The notes under the pieces: generated by a model
Databases searched by the model: none
What the model was told of the DNA's origin: nothing
The model's input: the letters and a program-made list of their open reading frames with translations, nothing else
Source of the DNA: MED660 sp002691025
GTDB taxonomy: Bacteria; Myxococcota_A; UBA9160; UBA4427
Assembly (NCBI GenBank): GCA_002170485.2
Contig: NHDZ02000158.1
Location: forward strand, 13,860 to 77,859
DNA: 64,000 nucleotides
Reading direction: 5' to 3'
Shown: positions 53,155 through 62,337 of the stretch, piece after piece
Numbering within the stretch: position 1 is the first letter of the stretch
Layout: every line of letters begins with the position of its first letter
Position numbers and translations under genes: made by a program

Positions 53155-54198
53155 TCAACTCCCACCGGAAGCCGCAGCCACCAAAGCCACCTCGGACTCC
53201 TTCACCGAGGACGCATCGAATTTACGGGCCGTGGCCGCCATCCTTGTAAGCGCCGCCGAAAGAGGCATCGGGGGTTCGGTTTCACCCTTTTTCGCCCTGT
53301 GAAACCGAACCGGGTTCATACGAGCCACGACATAGTTCCTCAGATACGGGCTCTTGAACCCTCTCTCCTGCAACTCCGCAATGATCCTCTTCACATCACT
53401 GTCGATGGCCAGGAGCCTCGACGCAAACCCCTCCCGCTCTCGAAGACTGACCTTCAACGTGCGGTCACTGAAACGATCGACTTTCCTGAGGAGCGGGCTG
53501 TACGCACCACCGGCAAAGCGACCGTTCTGCTGATAGACGGTTCCGAGTGTCAGCAACTCAGGCGCATCAAACTCAACGGAGAAATCCGACTCCTTGGCCC
53601 TCTTCCGACGCTGGGCGAGTTCCTGCGCCATCCGGATCACCTCAAGACTGCGGTCTTTGAGGTTGTGAGCCTTCTCCGTATTCAGAGCGAGAATGCGAAA
53701 AGACAGTTCCTCGTCCGAGGAAACAAGACAGGTGATCTGGCGAAGACCCAGGACCTTCGCAGCAGCCAGTCGATGTCGCCCATTGGGCGTCCACATCTCT
53801 CCATCCAGACCCCGGACCACGATGATGGGATCAAGGAATGAGCCACTCTCTTCGATCTTCTCCGCCAGGCGCTTGGTATGCGTCGGTGAGAGATCCCGCT
53901 GAAAGGGAGTGGGTTGGACGGCCTTGATGGGCAGGGACGCAAGCAACATGGGACGGCCCGAGAGTGGTTCACGGTAGGCTCCCAGAGGCGCCCCACCTCG
54001 TTCTCTCACTTCTTCAGCCAGACCCGCCACTTCAACCGAATCCAGGCCGACGGCCACTTCTCCAACGTCGAGTCCTCGCGACTCCCGACTGACCTTCAGG
54101 CGCTTTCGAGCCCCGGCTTTCTGACGAGCCGACTTCTTGCGGGCCGCCTTCTTGGGGGCCTTCTTCTTTTTCGTGGTCTTCGCCTTTTTCGCCGTCAC
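53155..54198 (-). CDS. ParB-like nuclease/partition-domain protein with a basic H1-like tail
   Basis: 347 aa. Residues 1-35 are almost all Lys, Ala and Arg (TAKKAKTTKKKKAPKKAARK, then KSARQKAGARKRLK), like eukaryotic histone H1 tails and some bacterial nucleoid proteins. Then comes a ParB N-terminal-type domain: LPIKAVQPTPFQRDLSPTHT, MWTPNGRHRLAAAKVLGLRQ with the GRHR/ParB box, and helical C-terminal part EVIRMAQELAQRRKRAKESD. No ParA gene is nearby, so chromosome partition is not indicated; a CTP-binding or nucleoid-binding role is possible. Its gene lies 48 bp after a histidine kinase gene and 22 bp before sixA. Confidence 0.8.
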   Translation of the reverse strand: MTAKKAKTTKKKKAPKKAARKKSARQKAGARKRLKVSRESRGLDVGEVAVGLDSVEVAGLAEEVRERGGAPLGAYREPLSGRPMLLASLPIKAVQPTPFQRDLSPTHTKRLAEKIEESGSFLDPIIVVRGLDGEMWTPNGRHRLAAAKVLGLRQITCLVSSDEELSFRILALNTEKAHNLKDRSLEVIRMAQELAQRRKRAKESDFSVEFDAPELLTLGTVYQQNGRFAGGAYSPLLRKVDRFSDRTLKVSLREREGFASRLLAIDSDVKRIIAELQERGFKSPYLRNYVVARMNPVRFHRAKKGETEPPMPLSAALTRMAATARKFDASSVKESEVALVAAASGGS

Positions 54199-54246
54199 AT
54201 GGAGATGCTAGCTCGATTTCACGAACGGCAACGCCCTGGAACCGAC

Positions 54247-57027
54247 TCAGGCGGCGGACATGGATTCGGCATCAGTCTGACTCGTCGGGTTTTCAAGAGG
54301 AAGGAATATGCGGAAGGTGGTGCCCTCCCCCTTCCTGCTCACGACCTCGATCCGTCCACCGTGCGCGATCACGATGCCGCGACTGATCGACAAACCCAGG
54401 CCGGTTCCACCCATCTTCTCCTTCGTGGTAAAGAAGGGTTCGAAAAGAGAAGGCTGGATTTCCTCGGGAATCCCCTCGCCGTCATCCTGGACCTCCACCA
54501 CGACTTCTCTCTCGTTGTGCTGGAGGCGGACCACGATCTGGCCCGAGTCACCGTCAAACGACTCCGCCGAATTCTTGATGAGATTCAAGAAGACCTGATT
54601 CAGCGCACCGGCATCGGCAAAAAGCCTGGGCAGACCCGACTCTACTTCCAACTGGATCTCGGCATGGGCCGCCTGAAGGGAGTGGGATACGAGCTTCATG
54701 GTGGATCTCATACCCACTTCGAGGTCCACTCCCTCACTCATTTCGCTCTGCCGACCGGGACGCGCAAATTCGCGCAGATCTCCCACCAGGGAAGAGGTTC
54801 TCTTCAAGCCATCCGCCACAATGACGGACAACTCGGACAGATCGGCCGCAAGCTCTCGTGCCGTTTCGCCTTCACTCTTCTTCTGGAAGGCTTCTACACG
54901 CTGCGCCAGATCCGTCGGGTTCGACGAATCCATCCCGCTTACTTCTTCAGCCAGTTCCCTCAAGGCCTCCACCGTACTTTCCATGGTACGAACCGCGTTG
55001 AGAGCAAAGTTGACCGGGTTGTTGACCTCATGCGCGATGCCGGCGGCCAGTTCGCCCACCGCGGCCAATCGCTCCGACTGGACAAGCTGGACTTCCGCCA
55101 GCTTCACTTCCATCAGCGCACTCTCCAGTTCCTGGTTCCTCGACCTGAGTTGATTCTGCAACTCTCCCACCCTGACCAACGACCGGACGCGCGCCATCAA
55201 CTCCCGGGGATGGAAGGGTTTCGTTACGTAATCGTCAGCGCCGATTTCCAGACCTTCGATCTTCATTTCACGCTCTGCTTTTGAGGTCACCAGAACGACC
55301 GGAATCGACCGAGTCGAGAGATCGCTCTTGATTGCCTGGCATAGCTCCGTACCCGACATCTCAGGCATCATGACATCTGAGAGAACAAGATCCGGAGCCT
55401 TCTCGCGGAGGGACTGAAGGGCTTCCTTCCCGTTCCTCGCCACACGCACCCGGAACTCTCTTCCAACAAGCCTTGAGAGAAGCGCACGCATATCCGGATT
55501 GTCCTCGGCGATGAGGATCTCGGCCCTTGGGTCGTCCACTGAATCTTCCGGCCTATCCATCACAGTGGAGCCGGAGTCCAGACGATCAATATGTCGCCGA
55601 ACCTCTCCGAGTCGATCGCTGTCCTCGAGATCGTCTTCCAATCCGAGTTCGGAGCTCAAAGCCCCTACACCCAGACCCAGGCCGTGAGTCTGACCTCGGT
55701 CATCGGTCAGGATCATCTCTTCCGACAAGGCATCGGGAACTCCCCATGGAAAAAATGCACAGAATCGGGTGCCGTGGCCAAGCCCAGGACTGAAAGCCTC
55801 GATCTCGCCGCCGTGCAGTTCAACCATCTCACGAGCCAGAGCCAGACCGATTCCCGTCCCTTCGTGCCGACGTGTGGTCGAACCATCCACCTGGGCGAAT
55901 CGATCGAAGATCTGGCCGAGCTTGTCTGCTGCAATTCCGGCCCCCGTATCCTCCACCGAGATGGCCACACCGGCTTCGCGACACTCGGCCGAAACCTGGA
56001 TGCTTCCGCCTCGAGGAGTGAACTTGAGCGCATTGCCCACCAGATTGACCAGGACCTTGTCAGCGGCTTCGGGATCCAGGTTCACCTCAGGCAGATCGTC
56101 CAATCCCTGCATCGAAAGGGCGATGCCCTTGCCATCAGCCAGAGGCTGCGACTCGCCCACCAGCCTCTTCACCATATCGGCGATCTGGGTAGGCCGTCGA
56201 ACAATCTTGAATTGGTGACTCTCGATCTTCGTCAGATCAAGCAGATTGTTGATCATCTTGTAGAGACGCTGGCCATTGGAATGCATGGTGGCAAGAGTCT
56301 CCCGGAAAGATTCAGGAACGGCGCCAAAGTCGCCCGAACGGATGGCATCCAGAGGAGCCAGGATCAGAGTCAGTGGTGTCCGGAGTTCATGGTGGACATT
56401 GGAACTGAATCGGGACTTGGCCTGATCGAGTTCAGCGAGAGCATCCCGGGCTTCTTCGATCTCCCTCTTCTGCTTGAAATCCCTGAATCGCATGCGATCC
56501 ATGTGAAGACTGGCCCAATAGGCCTCAGCACAAGCAGCCGCAAGAAAGACAAGATTCTGGGCGAAGAGCCTGGGTTCAAAGGGATGCCCACTGTAGAGCG
56601 GCAAGGACAAGTAGGCCCCGAACATCATGACTGCAATCAAAGCCGAGTGCTTGGCTGTCTGAGGTGTCAGGACTCCCATCCCAACCACCAGTAGAATCAT
56701 ACCGGCGTAGTAACCGCTGGTGACACCCCCTGTGTTTTCGATCATGAACATGAAGAGCGCGGTCCCGAGAGCGCAGACAAGCATGGACGAAAGAACGGGC
56801 CAACGGGGTGTGGCGAAATAGATCACGAACAAGGCGGCGTTCATCGCCATTCTTCCAATCAAGAAGAACTCGAAGTGCTCCGGATGGAGGATCCAGTCCG
56901 CCGGTACAAACACGATGGTTTGCAGGATCGCAAAGATCAGGATGGCCCCTCGCAGTGCCGGGGGCAGACGTTCCTGCTCTACTTCACGTCTGTACTCGAG
57001 ATATCGCGCGCGTTCAGCCTCTTCCAT
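54247..57027 (-). CDS. Hybrid histidine kinase with two transmitters and an internal receiver
   Basis: 926 aa. Six membrane helices (about 25-175), then transmitter 1: phospho-His213 in NVHHELRTPLTL, with HATPase motifs NLVGNALKF, EDTGAGI and GTGIGLALARE. Residues about 505-620 are a receiver with Asp551 in LVLSDVMMPEMSG and Lys at KPFHPRE. A second transmitter follows: phospho-His666 in GIAHEVNNPVNF, with NLIKNSAESF, DDGEGIPEE and GGTGLGLSIS. The layout, kinase-receiver-kinase in one chain, is uncommon; the receiver may control the second kinase. No sensor domain other than the 6-TM unit is seen. It lies 111 bp after the PilZ-LuxD-methyltransferase gene. Confidence 0.9.
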   Translation of the reverse strand: MEEAERARYLEYRREVEQERLPPALRGAILIFAILQTIVFVPADWILHPEHFEFFLIGRMAMNAALFVIYFATPRWPVLSSMLVCALGTALFMFMIENTGGVTSGYYAGMILLVVGMGVLTPQTAKHSALIAVMMFGAYLSLPLYSGHPFEPRLFAQNLVFLAAACAEAYWASLHMDRMRFRDFKQKREIEEARDALAELDQAKSRFSSNVHHELRTPLTLILAPLDAIRSGDFGAVPESFRETLATMHSNGQRLYKMINNLLDLTKIESHQFKIVRRPTQIADMVKRLVGESQPLADGKGIALSMQGLDDLPEVNLDPEAADKVLVNLVGNALKFTPRGGSIQVSAECREAGVAISVEDTGAGIAADKLGQIFDRFAQVDGSTTRRHEGTGIGLALAREMVELHGGEIEAFSPGLGHGTRFCAFFPWGVPDALSEEMILTDDRGQTHGLGLGVGALSSELGLEDDLEDSDRLGEVRRHIDRLDSGSTVMDRPEDSVDDPRAEILIAEDNPDMRALLSRLVGREFRVRVARNGKEALQSLREKAPDLVLSDVMMPEMSGTELCQAIKSDLSTRSIPVVLVTSKAEREMKIEGLEIGADDYVTKPFHPRELMARVRSLVRVGELQNQLRSRNQELESALMEVKLAEVQLVQSERLAAVGELAAGIAHEVNNPVNFALNAVRTMESTVEALRELAEEVSGMDSSNPTDLAQRVEAFQKKSEGETARELAADLSELSVIVADGLKRTSSLVGDLREFARPGRQSEMSEGVDLEVGMRSTMKLVSHSLQAAHAEIQLEVESGLPRLFADAGALNQVFLNLIKNSAESFDGDSGQIVVRLQHNEREVVVEVQDDGEGIPEEIQPSLFEPFFTTKEKMGGTGLGLSISRGIVIAHGGRIEVVSRKGEGTTFRIFLPLENPTSQTDAESMSAA

Positions 57028-57138
57028 GACCTATCACTGATCGGCAGAGGAACCTGAAACTTGATACAGGACGAGGCTTTTCAGCCCCTTCTACACTCTC
57101 TCCCAGGACTGTCCCCAGAGGCGAGGCAGTGCGGGCGG

Positions 57139-59586
57139 TCAGGGGCGGGTTGCGCTCAAAACCACAGCCTGTGGAGGCGTCCCAAGACTTCGCTGAACCG
57201 TGAGGACTTCAAAACCCGCTCGCTCCAGCACCGAGGACAATTCGTCCGGGTCCCAGAATTGAAAAGCCCCCTGACCTTCAAACTCGATGATCCGGGCGGC
57301 GTCATTCAAGAAACTCCGAGCCAGCCGACTCAAGTCATCCGGCCGGAGTTCAGGCAGTTCTTGCGTCGCTGATCCTGACTGCAACTCCGCATAGGCATCC
57401 GAGTAGAGGCGACTGATATCCGCGTCTCGACACAAGGAAGAAATCACCAAGCGGCCGCCGGGCTTCAGGACCCGGTGGATTTCGGACAGGATTTCTTCTG
57501 GACTCTCCAGGTAGGAAAGCAGCAAGGAGCTCAAAATACGATCCTGACTGCCCGAGGCCAGTGGAATTCCCTGCGAGCCCGGCCCGAGGTCGAGATCCAC
57601 CTCGGCGTGATCTACATGCAGGGTCTCACTTCCGGAGGCTCGAGCAAACCTGTCTCGCCCACGGACCAACGCTTCGCGGACATAATCCACATTGATGACA
57701 CGCAAGCCTTCCGGTCTGTTCGCAAGCCCAGCCAGTGCCAGCACGAAAGAACCCGTTCCAGAGCCGAGATCGACCACTCTCTGATCAGACTCCAGCCCAA
57801 GTGCCTCCAGTTGCACCTTCATCAACGCCCGATACGCCTGACTCGAAGTCAGCAGTTCGATTCCCAGCGAACCATCACGACCCACCAGGTAGTCCCGCCA
57901 GAAGGCATGAAGGTCTTGAGCCGGTCGAGGGGCCAACCGGGCCTCCTCAGACCTGATCCGTCGCAACTCGGAGGGGTCCGGACACACCGGCTGGACTTCA
58001 ACCCCTCTTGCTATGCGAGCCACTTCACACGCAATGCTGGCAAAAGCATGGCGTGCCTGGAGACTGGTGCTCAATTGATGTCCAGTGGGGAGGACCACAA
58101 GGCGGCGATTGCCGGTTTGGCCATGGGACAGGATGTCCTGCACCCGGTTCAGATCGACCCACGCATCGTAACGACCGTGAAACCAGCTGATCGGTACTGA
58201 AATCGCCTCCATGTCTCGGCGCGAATCTTCGATGAAGGACATGCGGTGTTCAGTGGCGTCGGCTCCGATTCGATCGATATCAACGCGAACACCGAGGAGT
58301 TCCTGCTTTCCGAAGGAAAGGCCCTGCTCGATTCCACCCACGAAATCCACACCGCCGGATATCGCCCGCGTCATGCTTTGCAGATCAGGGGACCCGACCA
58401 CACTGACCCAGCCATCGACAAAGCCTTCGGGCGCTTCGGCCAGGGCCTTTCGGACCTCAATGGCGGCCGCACTGAAGCTCACCACGATCACATTCGACAC
58501 AGACCCATCGGGGTCGGACCGGAGGTGACCCACCACAGTATTCAGATCTCGAACGCCCTGTGAAAAGACGAAGTTCTCATCCGTCCGACCCGGAAGACCA
58601 CTCTCCGCATCATTGTGCGATTGCCCCTTCCGACGAATCCCGTCATAACGAACAACCATGACGCGCTCCTGGGCCCGACGAAACGTGGAGACCAGGGTCT
58701 GCGCCAGAGGAAGCAGGGCCTCTTTGGTCTGCCCCCATCCGTTGGGCAACACGATCGCCGTCACGGCGCCGGCGTCGCCCCATCGATCCACCAGAGCGGC
58801 AATTTCCTCTCCGCGGTCATCTCTGATCCGGAGTTGACGAACCGGATCCGGCGACAAAACAGGCTCGCTGGGCAGAACCATTGGCTCCGGCCCCTCCAGG
58901 ATGCGCTCCCTCTGCTCGATTTCAATGACTTCGGCCACGGGGCCGCGGGCTTTCATCAGACCGATCCGCGTCCATCCCGTCTGACCTTCGGCCTCCCTTT
59001 GGTGTCGCAAATTCAGATACTGTTCCTCGCCCTGCTGAGGACCTTCGAGATAGCGAAGCTTCAACCGCTGCGACGAAGCTCCCAGAGGCTGGCCTTCGAT
59101 CATGACACCCAGACCCGAAGGCGAGGAATCCTGCAGGCGTCCCAAACGGGTTTCGCCACGGCCATCCTCCAACTCCACCCGCCAGGCGGATTGCGGTTGG
59201 CGATCAAAACTCTCCCGACCGCGATCCCGACGTTCGCCGTAGAAGACCATCCTGGGCCGGGAAAGGATCAAACGACCTTCACTGAAGGAGCCTTGGCGAA
59301 GCGCCGAAAAGAAATACGGCCTCCCCTCCACCGAAAAATTCAAGAAGATCTGACCGTCCAGCGAATGAGCATCGAAGTTCGAAGTCACAAGGACGAGGTG
59401 ATCAGGACCGATCTCCTCCAGCGTCGCGACTTCAAGGTCGACGCGGGCGTTCAGGCCCCGGTGAAAACTCACCTGCTGATCACGGGCCTCCTGCAAAAGG
59501 CGCCGGATCTCCCCCGCATTCTCGATGCATTCGGGATGTAAACGTCGAAGCGATGCTTCGACAATCGGCGTCGACCTACCCCACAT
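57139..59586 (-). CDS. Three-module protein: PilZ-like, LuxD-like acyltransferase fold, SAM methyltransferase
   Basis: 815 aa from the ATG at 59586 (GAGAG upstream; a TTG at 59631 is also open). Module 1, about 30-220, is PilZ/YcgR-like with RRDRGR (Arg120, Arg124) and DSSPSG (Asp153, Ser155, Gly158), the c-di-GMP contacts. Module 2, about 250-530, follows LuxD: VMVVRYDGIRRKGQSHN, nucleophile Ser372 in VIVVSFSAAAIEVRK, Asp474 in WFHGRYDAWVDLNRV and His503 in VVLPTGHQLST. Module 3, about 560-785, is a methyltransferase with DLGSGTGSFV and EIHRVLKPGGRLVISS. It may release or transfer an acyl group and methylate it under c-di-GMP control. It diverges from an MMPL exporter. Confidence 0.8.
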   Translation of the reverse strand: MWGRSTPIVEASLRRLHPECIENAGEIRRLLQEARDQQVSFHRGLNARVDLEVATLEEIGPDHLVLVTSNFDAHSLDGQIFLNFSVEGRPYFFSALRQGSFSEGRLILSRPRMVFYGERRDRGRESFDRQPQSAWRVELEDGRGETRLGRLQDSSPSGLGVMIEGQPLGASSQRLKLRYLEGPQQGEEQYLNLRHQREAEGQTGWTRIGLMKARGPVAEVIEIEQRERILEGPEPMVLPSEPVLSPDPVRQLRIRDDRGEEIAALVDRWGDAGAVTAIVLPNGWGQTKEALLPLAQTLVSTFRRAQERVMVVRYDGIRRKGQSHNDAESGLPGRTDENFVFSQGVRDLNTVVGHLRSDPDGSVSNVIVVSFSAAAIEVRKALAEAPEGFVDGWVSVVGSPDLQSMTRAISGGVDFVGGIEQGLSFGKQELLGVRVDIDRIGADATEHRMSFIEDSRRDMEAISVPISWFHGRYDAWVDLNRVQDILSHGQTGNRRLVVLPTGHQLSTSLQARHAFASIACEVARIARGVEVQPVCPDPSELRRIRSEEARLAPRPAQDLHAFWRDYLVGRDGSLGIELLTSSQAYRALMKVQLEALGLESDQRVVDLGSGTGSFVLALAGLANRPEGLRVINVDYVREALVRGRDRFARASGSETLHVDHAEVDLDLGPGSQGIPLASGSQDRILSSLLLSYLESPEEILSEIHRVLKPGGRLVISSLCRDADISRLYSDAYAELQSGSATQELPELRPDDLSRLARSFLNDAARIIEFEGQGAFQFWDPDELSSVLERAGFEVLTVQRSLGTPPQAVVLSATRP

Positions 59587-59896
59587 AGGAACTCTCTCGT
59601 GCAGCGACAGGGGGTCGATCGCAACGGTCAAAGAAAAAGCTCACACCTTCATGAGCTCTTTCAAACAGCAATTTAGCTCCTCTCTGGCCGGAATGACAAT
59701 AAATCGTGTCCGCAGCGTCCCCGGGCGGGAAAACCCGCTCGAGACGGCAGCAATCGTTCCCCTGCGAGAGGCTGGTTTCGAACGTATGGCCTATTCTCGT
59801 CGGTCTGAAGCGCATAGAACGACTTTGACGAGTCGAGCGCACGCAAAACAACCGGTCCAGGCCGAGGCAGAGCCACGGCGGGGGGAAAGATGACGA
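59587..59896. other. Divergent control region between fusion gene and MMPL gene
   Basis: 310 bp between the two chosen starts. A 6-bp inverted repeat AGCTCA/TGAGCT lies near 59639-59658 with an A-rich left flank. No hexamer pair stands out, although ATAAAT around 59699 is a possible -10. The fusion frame remains open to a TTG at 59631 and the plus-strand frame from 59651 to 59893 is open for 80 aa; neither is well supported as coding here. Confidence 0.4.
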
Positions 59897-62212
59897 GTGT
59901 CCGGGCTGCCTGACAACCAAGGAAGCCGATCTCGGATCCCTGACCACCTTGTTCGCACCGGCGTGCGACACCCGTGGGGCGTGATCGCGTCCTGGTTGGG
60001 TTTGTTGCTGCTCCTGACGCCGGGCCTGACGATGCTTCAGATCGAAACATCCACAGACAGCGTCCTCGATCGAAATCATCCCGAGTGGACCTTCTATCAA
60101 GAGGCGCAAGGCCTGTTTGGGACGGATGAGATCCTCGTTGTGGCTCTGGAAAGCGACCGCCCCCTCGACCCGAACAGCCTGGAAATCTTGACTGGACTCA
60201 CAGAAGAGTTGGAAGGACTCGAGGGAGTCCGCCGAGTCGACAGCTTGTCATCGGTCCCCGCCATCGGAGTCGATGCCGACGGGGCTCTCAACCTGAGTCC
60301 CAGCCTCGAAGACGCACCCCAAGAAGCCGAGGCCCTTCGCGTCTACATACGGAGCCGCCTGGAACTCGACCGGATCGCACCGGGCAGTCTGATCTCGGAT
60401 GATGAGAAGGTCCTGGCCATCAACATCCTGCTTGAAAGCGGACAAGAGGACCGGCAGGGAGAGATCCTCCAGGAGATCAGGGCCCTCATATCCAGCCCCT
60501 CGGCCTCGCTTTCCGGGGTGCCCGTTTTCCGGTGGGTCGCAAGCGAGAAGACGCGGTCTGAAATCCTCAAGTTCGTCCCCATCACCGCCCTCCTCATTTC
60601 CGTCGTGATCGGCGTACTGTTCCGCTCCATTCTGGCCATCGTCCTCAGCCTCCTCCCCGGGATCCTCGCATCGTGGCTTCTCCTGAGCATCATGGGATAC
60701 ACGGGCGCGCCTCTCAGCATCACGACGATGATCCTCCCTTCCATCACGCTTGCTCTCGGTTGCGCCTACGCGATGCATGCCCTGGTGGCGGCAAGCGGAA
60801 CCCGAGAACAAACCGCCGACGNCCAGATCCAACCGGAGAGACTCGAGGCGGCCATGCTCTCGGTCTCGCTNCCCATTGCGCTCTCGGGATTGACGACCAC
60901 CGTGGGCTTCGTCGCCATGGGCCTTGTGCGGATCGAAGCCGTTCGCTCCACCGGACTCTACGGGGCCATCGGTGTGCTCGGCGTGAGCCTGGTGACTCTG
61001 ACGCTGATTCCGGCCGTCCTTGCGATATCCCGAAGAAGATGGCCCAGCCCTGCCTTCTTCAAGAAGAGTGAGGCNATTGCAAGCTGGATTACCCANACCG
61101 CTNAGCAAAAGAGGCGGATGATCCTCCTGCTCTGGGCCATTCTCGGCGTCATCGCCTTCTGGGGCCTCGAACAAGTGAAGGTCGAAACCGACGCGACGCG
61201 ATGGTTGCCTCCGGGCCATGAGGTCCGAGACAGTTACGAACAAATCCGAGAGAAACTTTCGGGCATCAGCCCCATGAATGTGGTCATCACGGCTCCGCCT
61301 CAACAGAGTGTCCTTGCGCCCCACGTATTGGAAGCCATCAATGCTCTAAGCAGTGAGCTTGAAGAGCGTCCCGATGTGGGCCAGACGCTCGCCATCACCG
61401 ACCCCCTGCGTCAAATCAACGGGAGTATGATCGAAGACGAAAGTCAGCCGCTTCCAGGATCTGCGGCCGAGGCCGAACAATTCCTCATGCTCCTGGAATC
61501 CATGGAACACATCGATGATCTCATCTCATCGGATCGAAGGTCCACCAATATCCTGATCCGAGCCGACAACAACGCATCCGCCGACCTCCGGAAAATCGCC
61601 GCCGACATCAAGGTCTGGTGGCAGAGGNACGGACCGGATGGGTACACCGCGCAGACCACGGGGATCATGTATGAGTTTGCCCGCGCCCAGGATGAAATCG
61701 CCTATGGACAGATCCGGGGCCTTGTTGTGGCACTCCTTGTCATTTCGGTNATCTTGTTTTCCATCTTCCGCTGGCCCGCCATGGCCATCGCGGCCATGGT
61801 TCCGAACCTGATCCCGCTCTTCATGATTTTCGGTCTCCTCGGCCTTCTGGACCTTCCGCTGGATGCGGGCACAGTCATGATTGGATGTCTGGCTCTGGGA
61901 GTCGCCGTGGACGATACGATCCACATCGCAATCCGATTCAGCGACCTGTCCCGAAGAGGCGACTCCCCAGCCACCGCCCTCAAGAACTCACTCTTGCTTG
62001 TCCTGCCGGCCATCGTCTCCACCACGCTTGTGATCGGGATCGGTTTTGCGGTTCTCGGTCTTTCCGAATTCACGATCACGCGGAATCTCGGCTTGCTCAC
62101 CAGCGCCATCATGGCTCTGTGCCTGACGGCCGACCTCACCCTCTTCCCAGCCCTGCTGATACGACTCACACCGAAAAAAACAGACAAAGCGGCCGCCCTA
62201 AGAGAGGACTGA
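59897..62212 (+). CDS. MMPL/RND-family membrane transporter
   Basis: 771 aa from the GTG at 59897, preceded by GGGGGAAAG; no ATG is better placed. One N-terminal helix (GVIASWLGLLLLLTPG) is followed by a large periplasmic loop, five helices, a second loop and five more helices, giving the usual 12-TM layout of MMPL/hopanoid-HpnN exporters. SITTMILPSITLALGCAYAM and GCLALGVAVDDTIHIAIRF carry the family's central Asp pair, which would take part in proton transport. It probably moves a lipid or lipid-like product. It is divergent from the acyltransferase-methyltransferase gene, which could make its cargo. Seven Ns do not break the frame. Confidence 0.85.
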   Translation: MSGLPDNQGSRSRIPDHLVRTGVRHPWGVIASWLGLLLLLTPGLTMLQIETSTDSVLDRNHPEWTFYQEAQGLFGTDEILVVALESDRPLDPNSLEILTGLTEELEGLEGVRRVDSLSSVPAIGVDADGALNLSPSLEDAPQEAEALRVYIRSRLELDRIAPGSLISDDEKVLAINILLESGQEDRQGEILQEIRALISSPSASLSGVPVFRWVASEKTRSEILKFVPITALLISVVIGVLFRSILAIVLSLLPGILASWLLLSIMGYTGAPLSITTMILPSITLALGCAYAMHALVAASGTREQTADXQIQPERLEAAMLSVSXPIALSGLTTTVGFVAMGLVRIEAVRSTGLYGAIGVLGVSLVTLTLIPAVLAISRRRWPSPAFFKKSEXIASWITXTAXQKRRMILLLWAILGVIAFWGLEQVKVETDATRWLPPGHEVRDSYEQIREKLSGISPMNVVITAPPQQSVLAPHVLEAINALSSELEERPDVGQTLAITDPLRQINGSMIEDESQPLPGSAAEAEQFLMLLESMEHIDDLISSDRRSTNILIRADNNASADLRKIAADIKVWWQRXGPDGYTAQTTGIMYEFARAQDEIAYGQIRGLVVALLVISXILFSIFRWPAMAIAAMVPNLIPLFMIFGLLGLLDLPLDAGTVMIGCLALGVAVDDTIHIAIRFSDLSRRGDSPATALKNSLLLVLPAIVSTTLVIGIGFAVLGLSEFTITRNLGLLTSAIMALCLTADLTLFPALLIRLTPKKTDKAAALRED

Positions 62213-62337
62213 GCCCCTCCATCCAGGAGAAAATCCGAAGTCGCGGTTTTGTGACTTCAGGGACACACCCGTTCTGGCCGATGAAAGAAGAAACGGCCGC
62301 CCTGCATAGCCCGCGGGGATGGCGAACGGGTTGATGA

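Noticed and set aside
59651..59893. 80-codon plus-strand frame ahead of the MMPL gene
   Set aside because: No clear ribosome-binding site, no recognisable sequence, and a composition like the antisense of the fusion gene's upstream region. It ends 3 bp before the MMPL start, which is suggestive but not enough.
62237..62258. Hairpin GAAGTCGC / GTGACTTC after the MMPL gene
   Set aside because: The stem has a G-T wobble, the loop is T-rich and no T tract follows, so it is not a convincing terminator.
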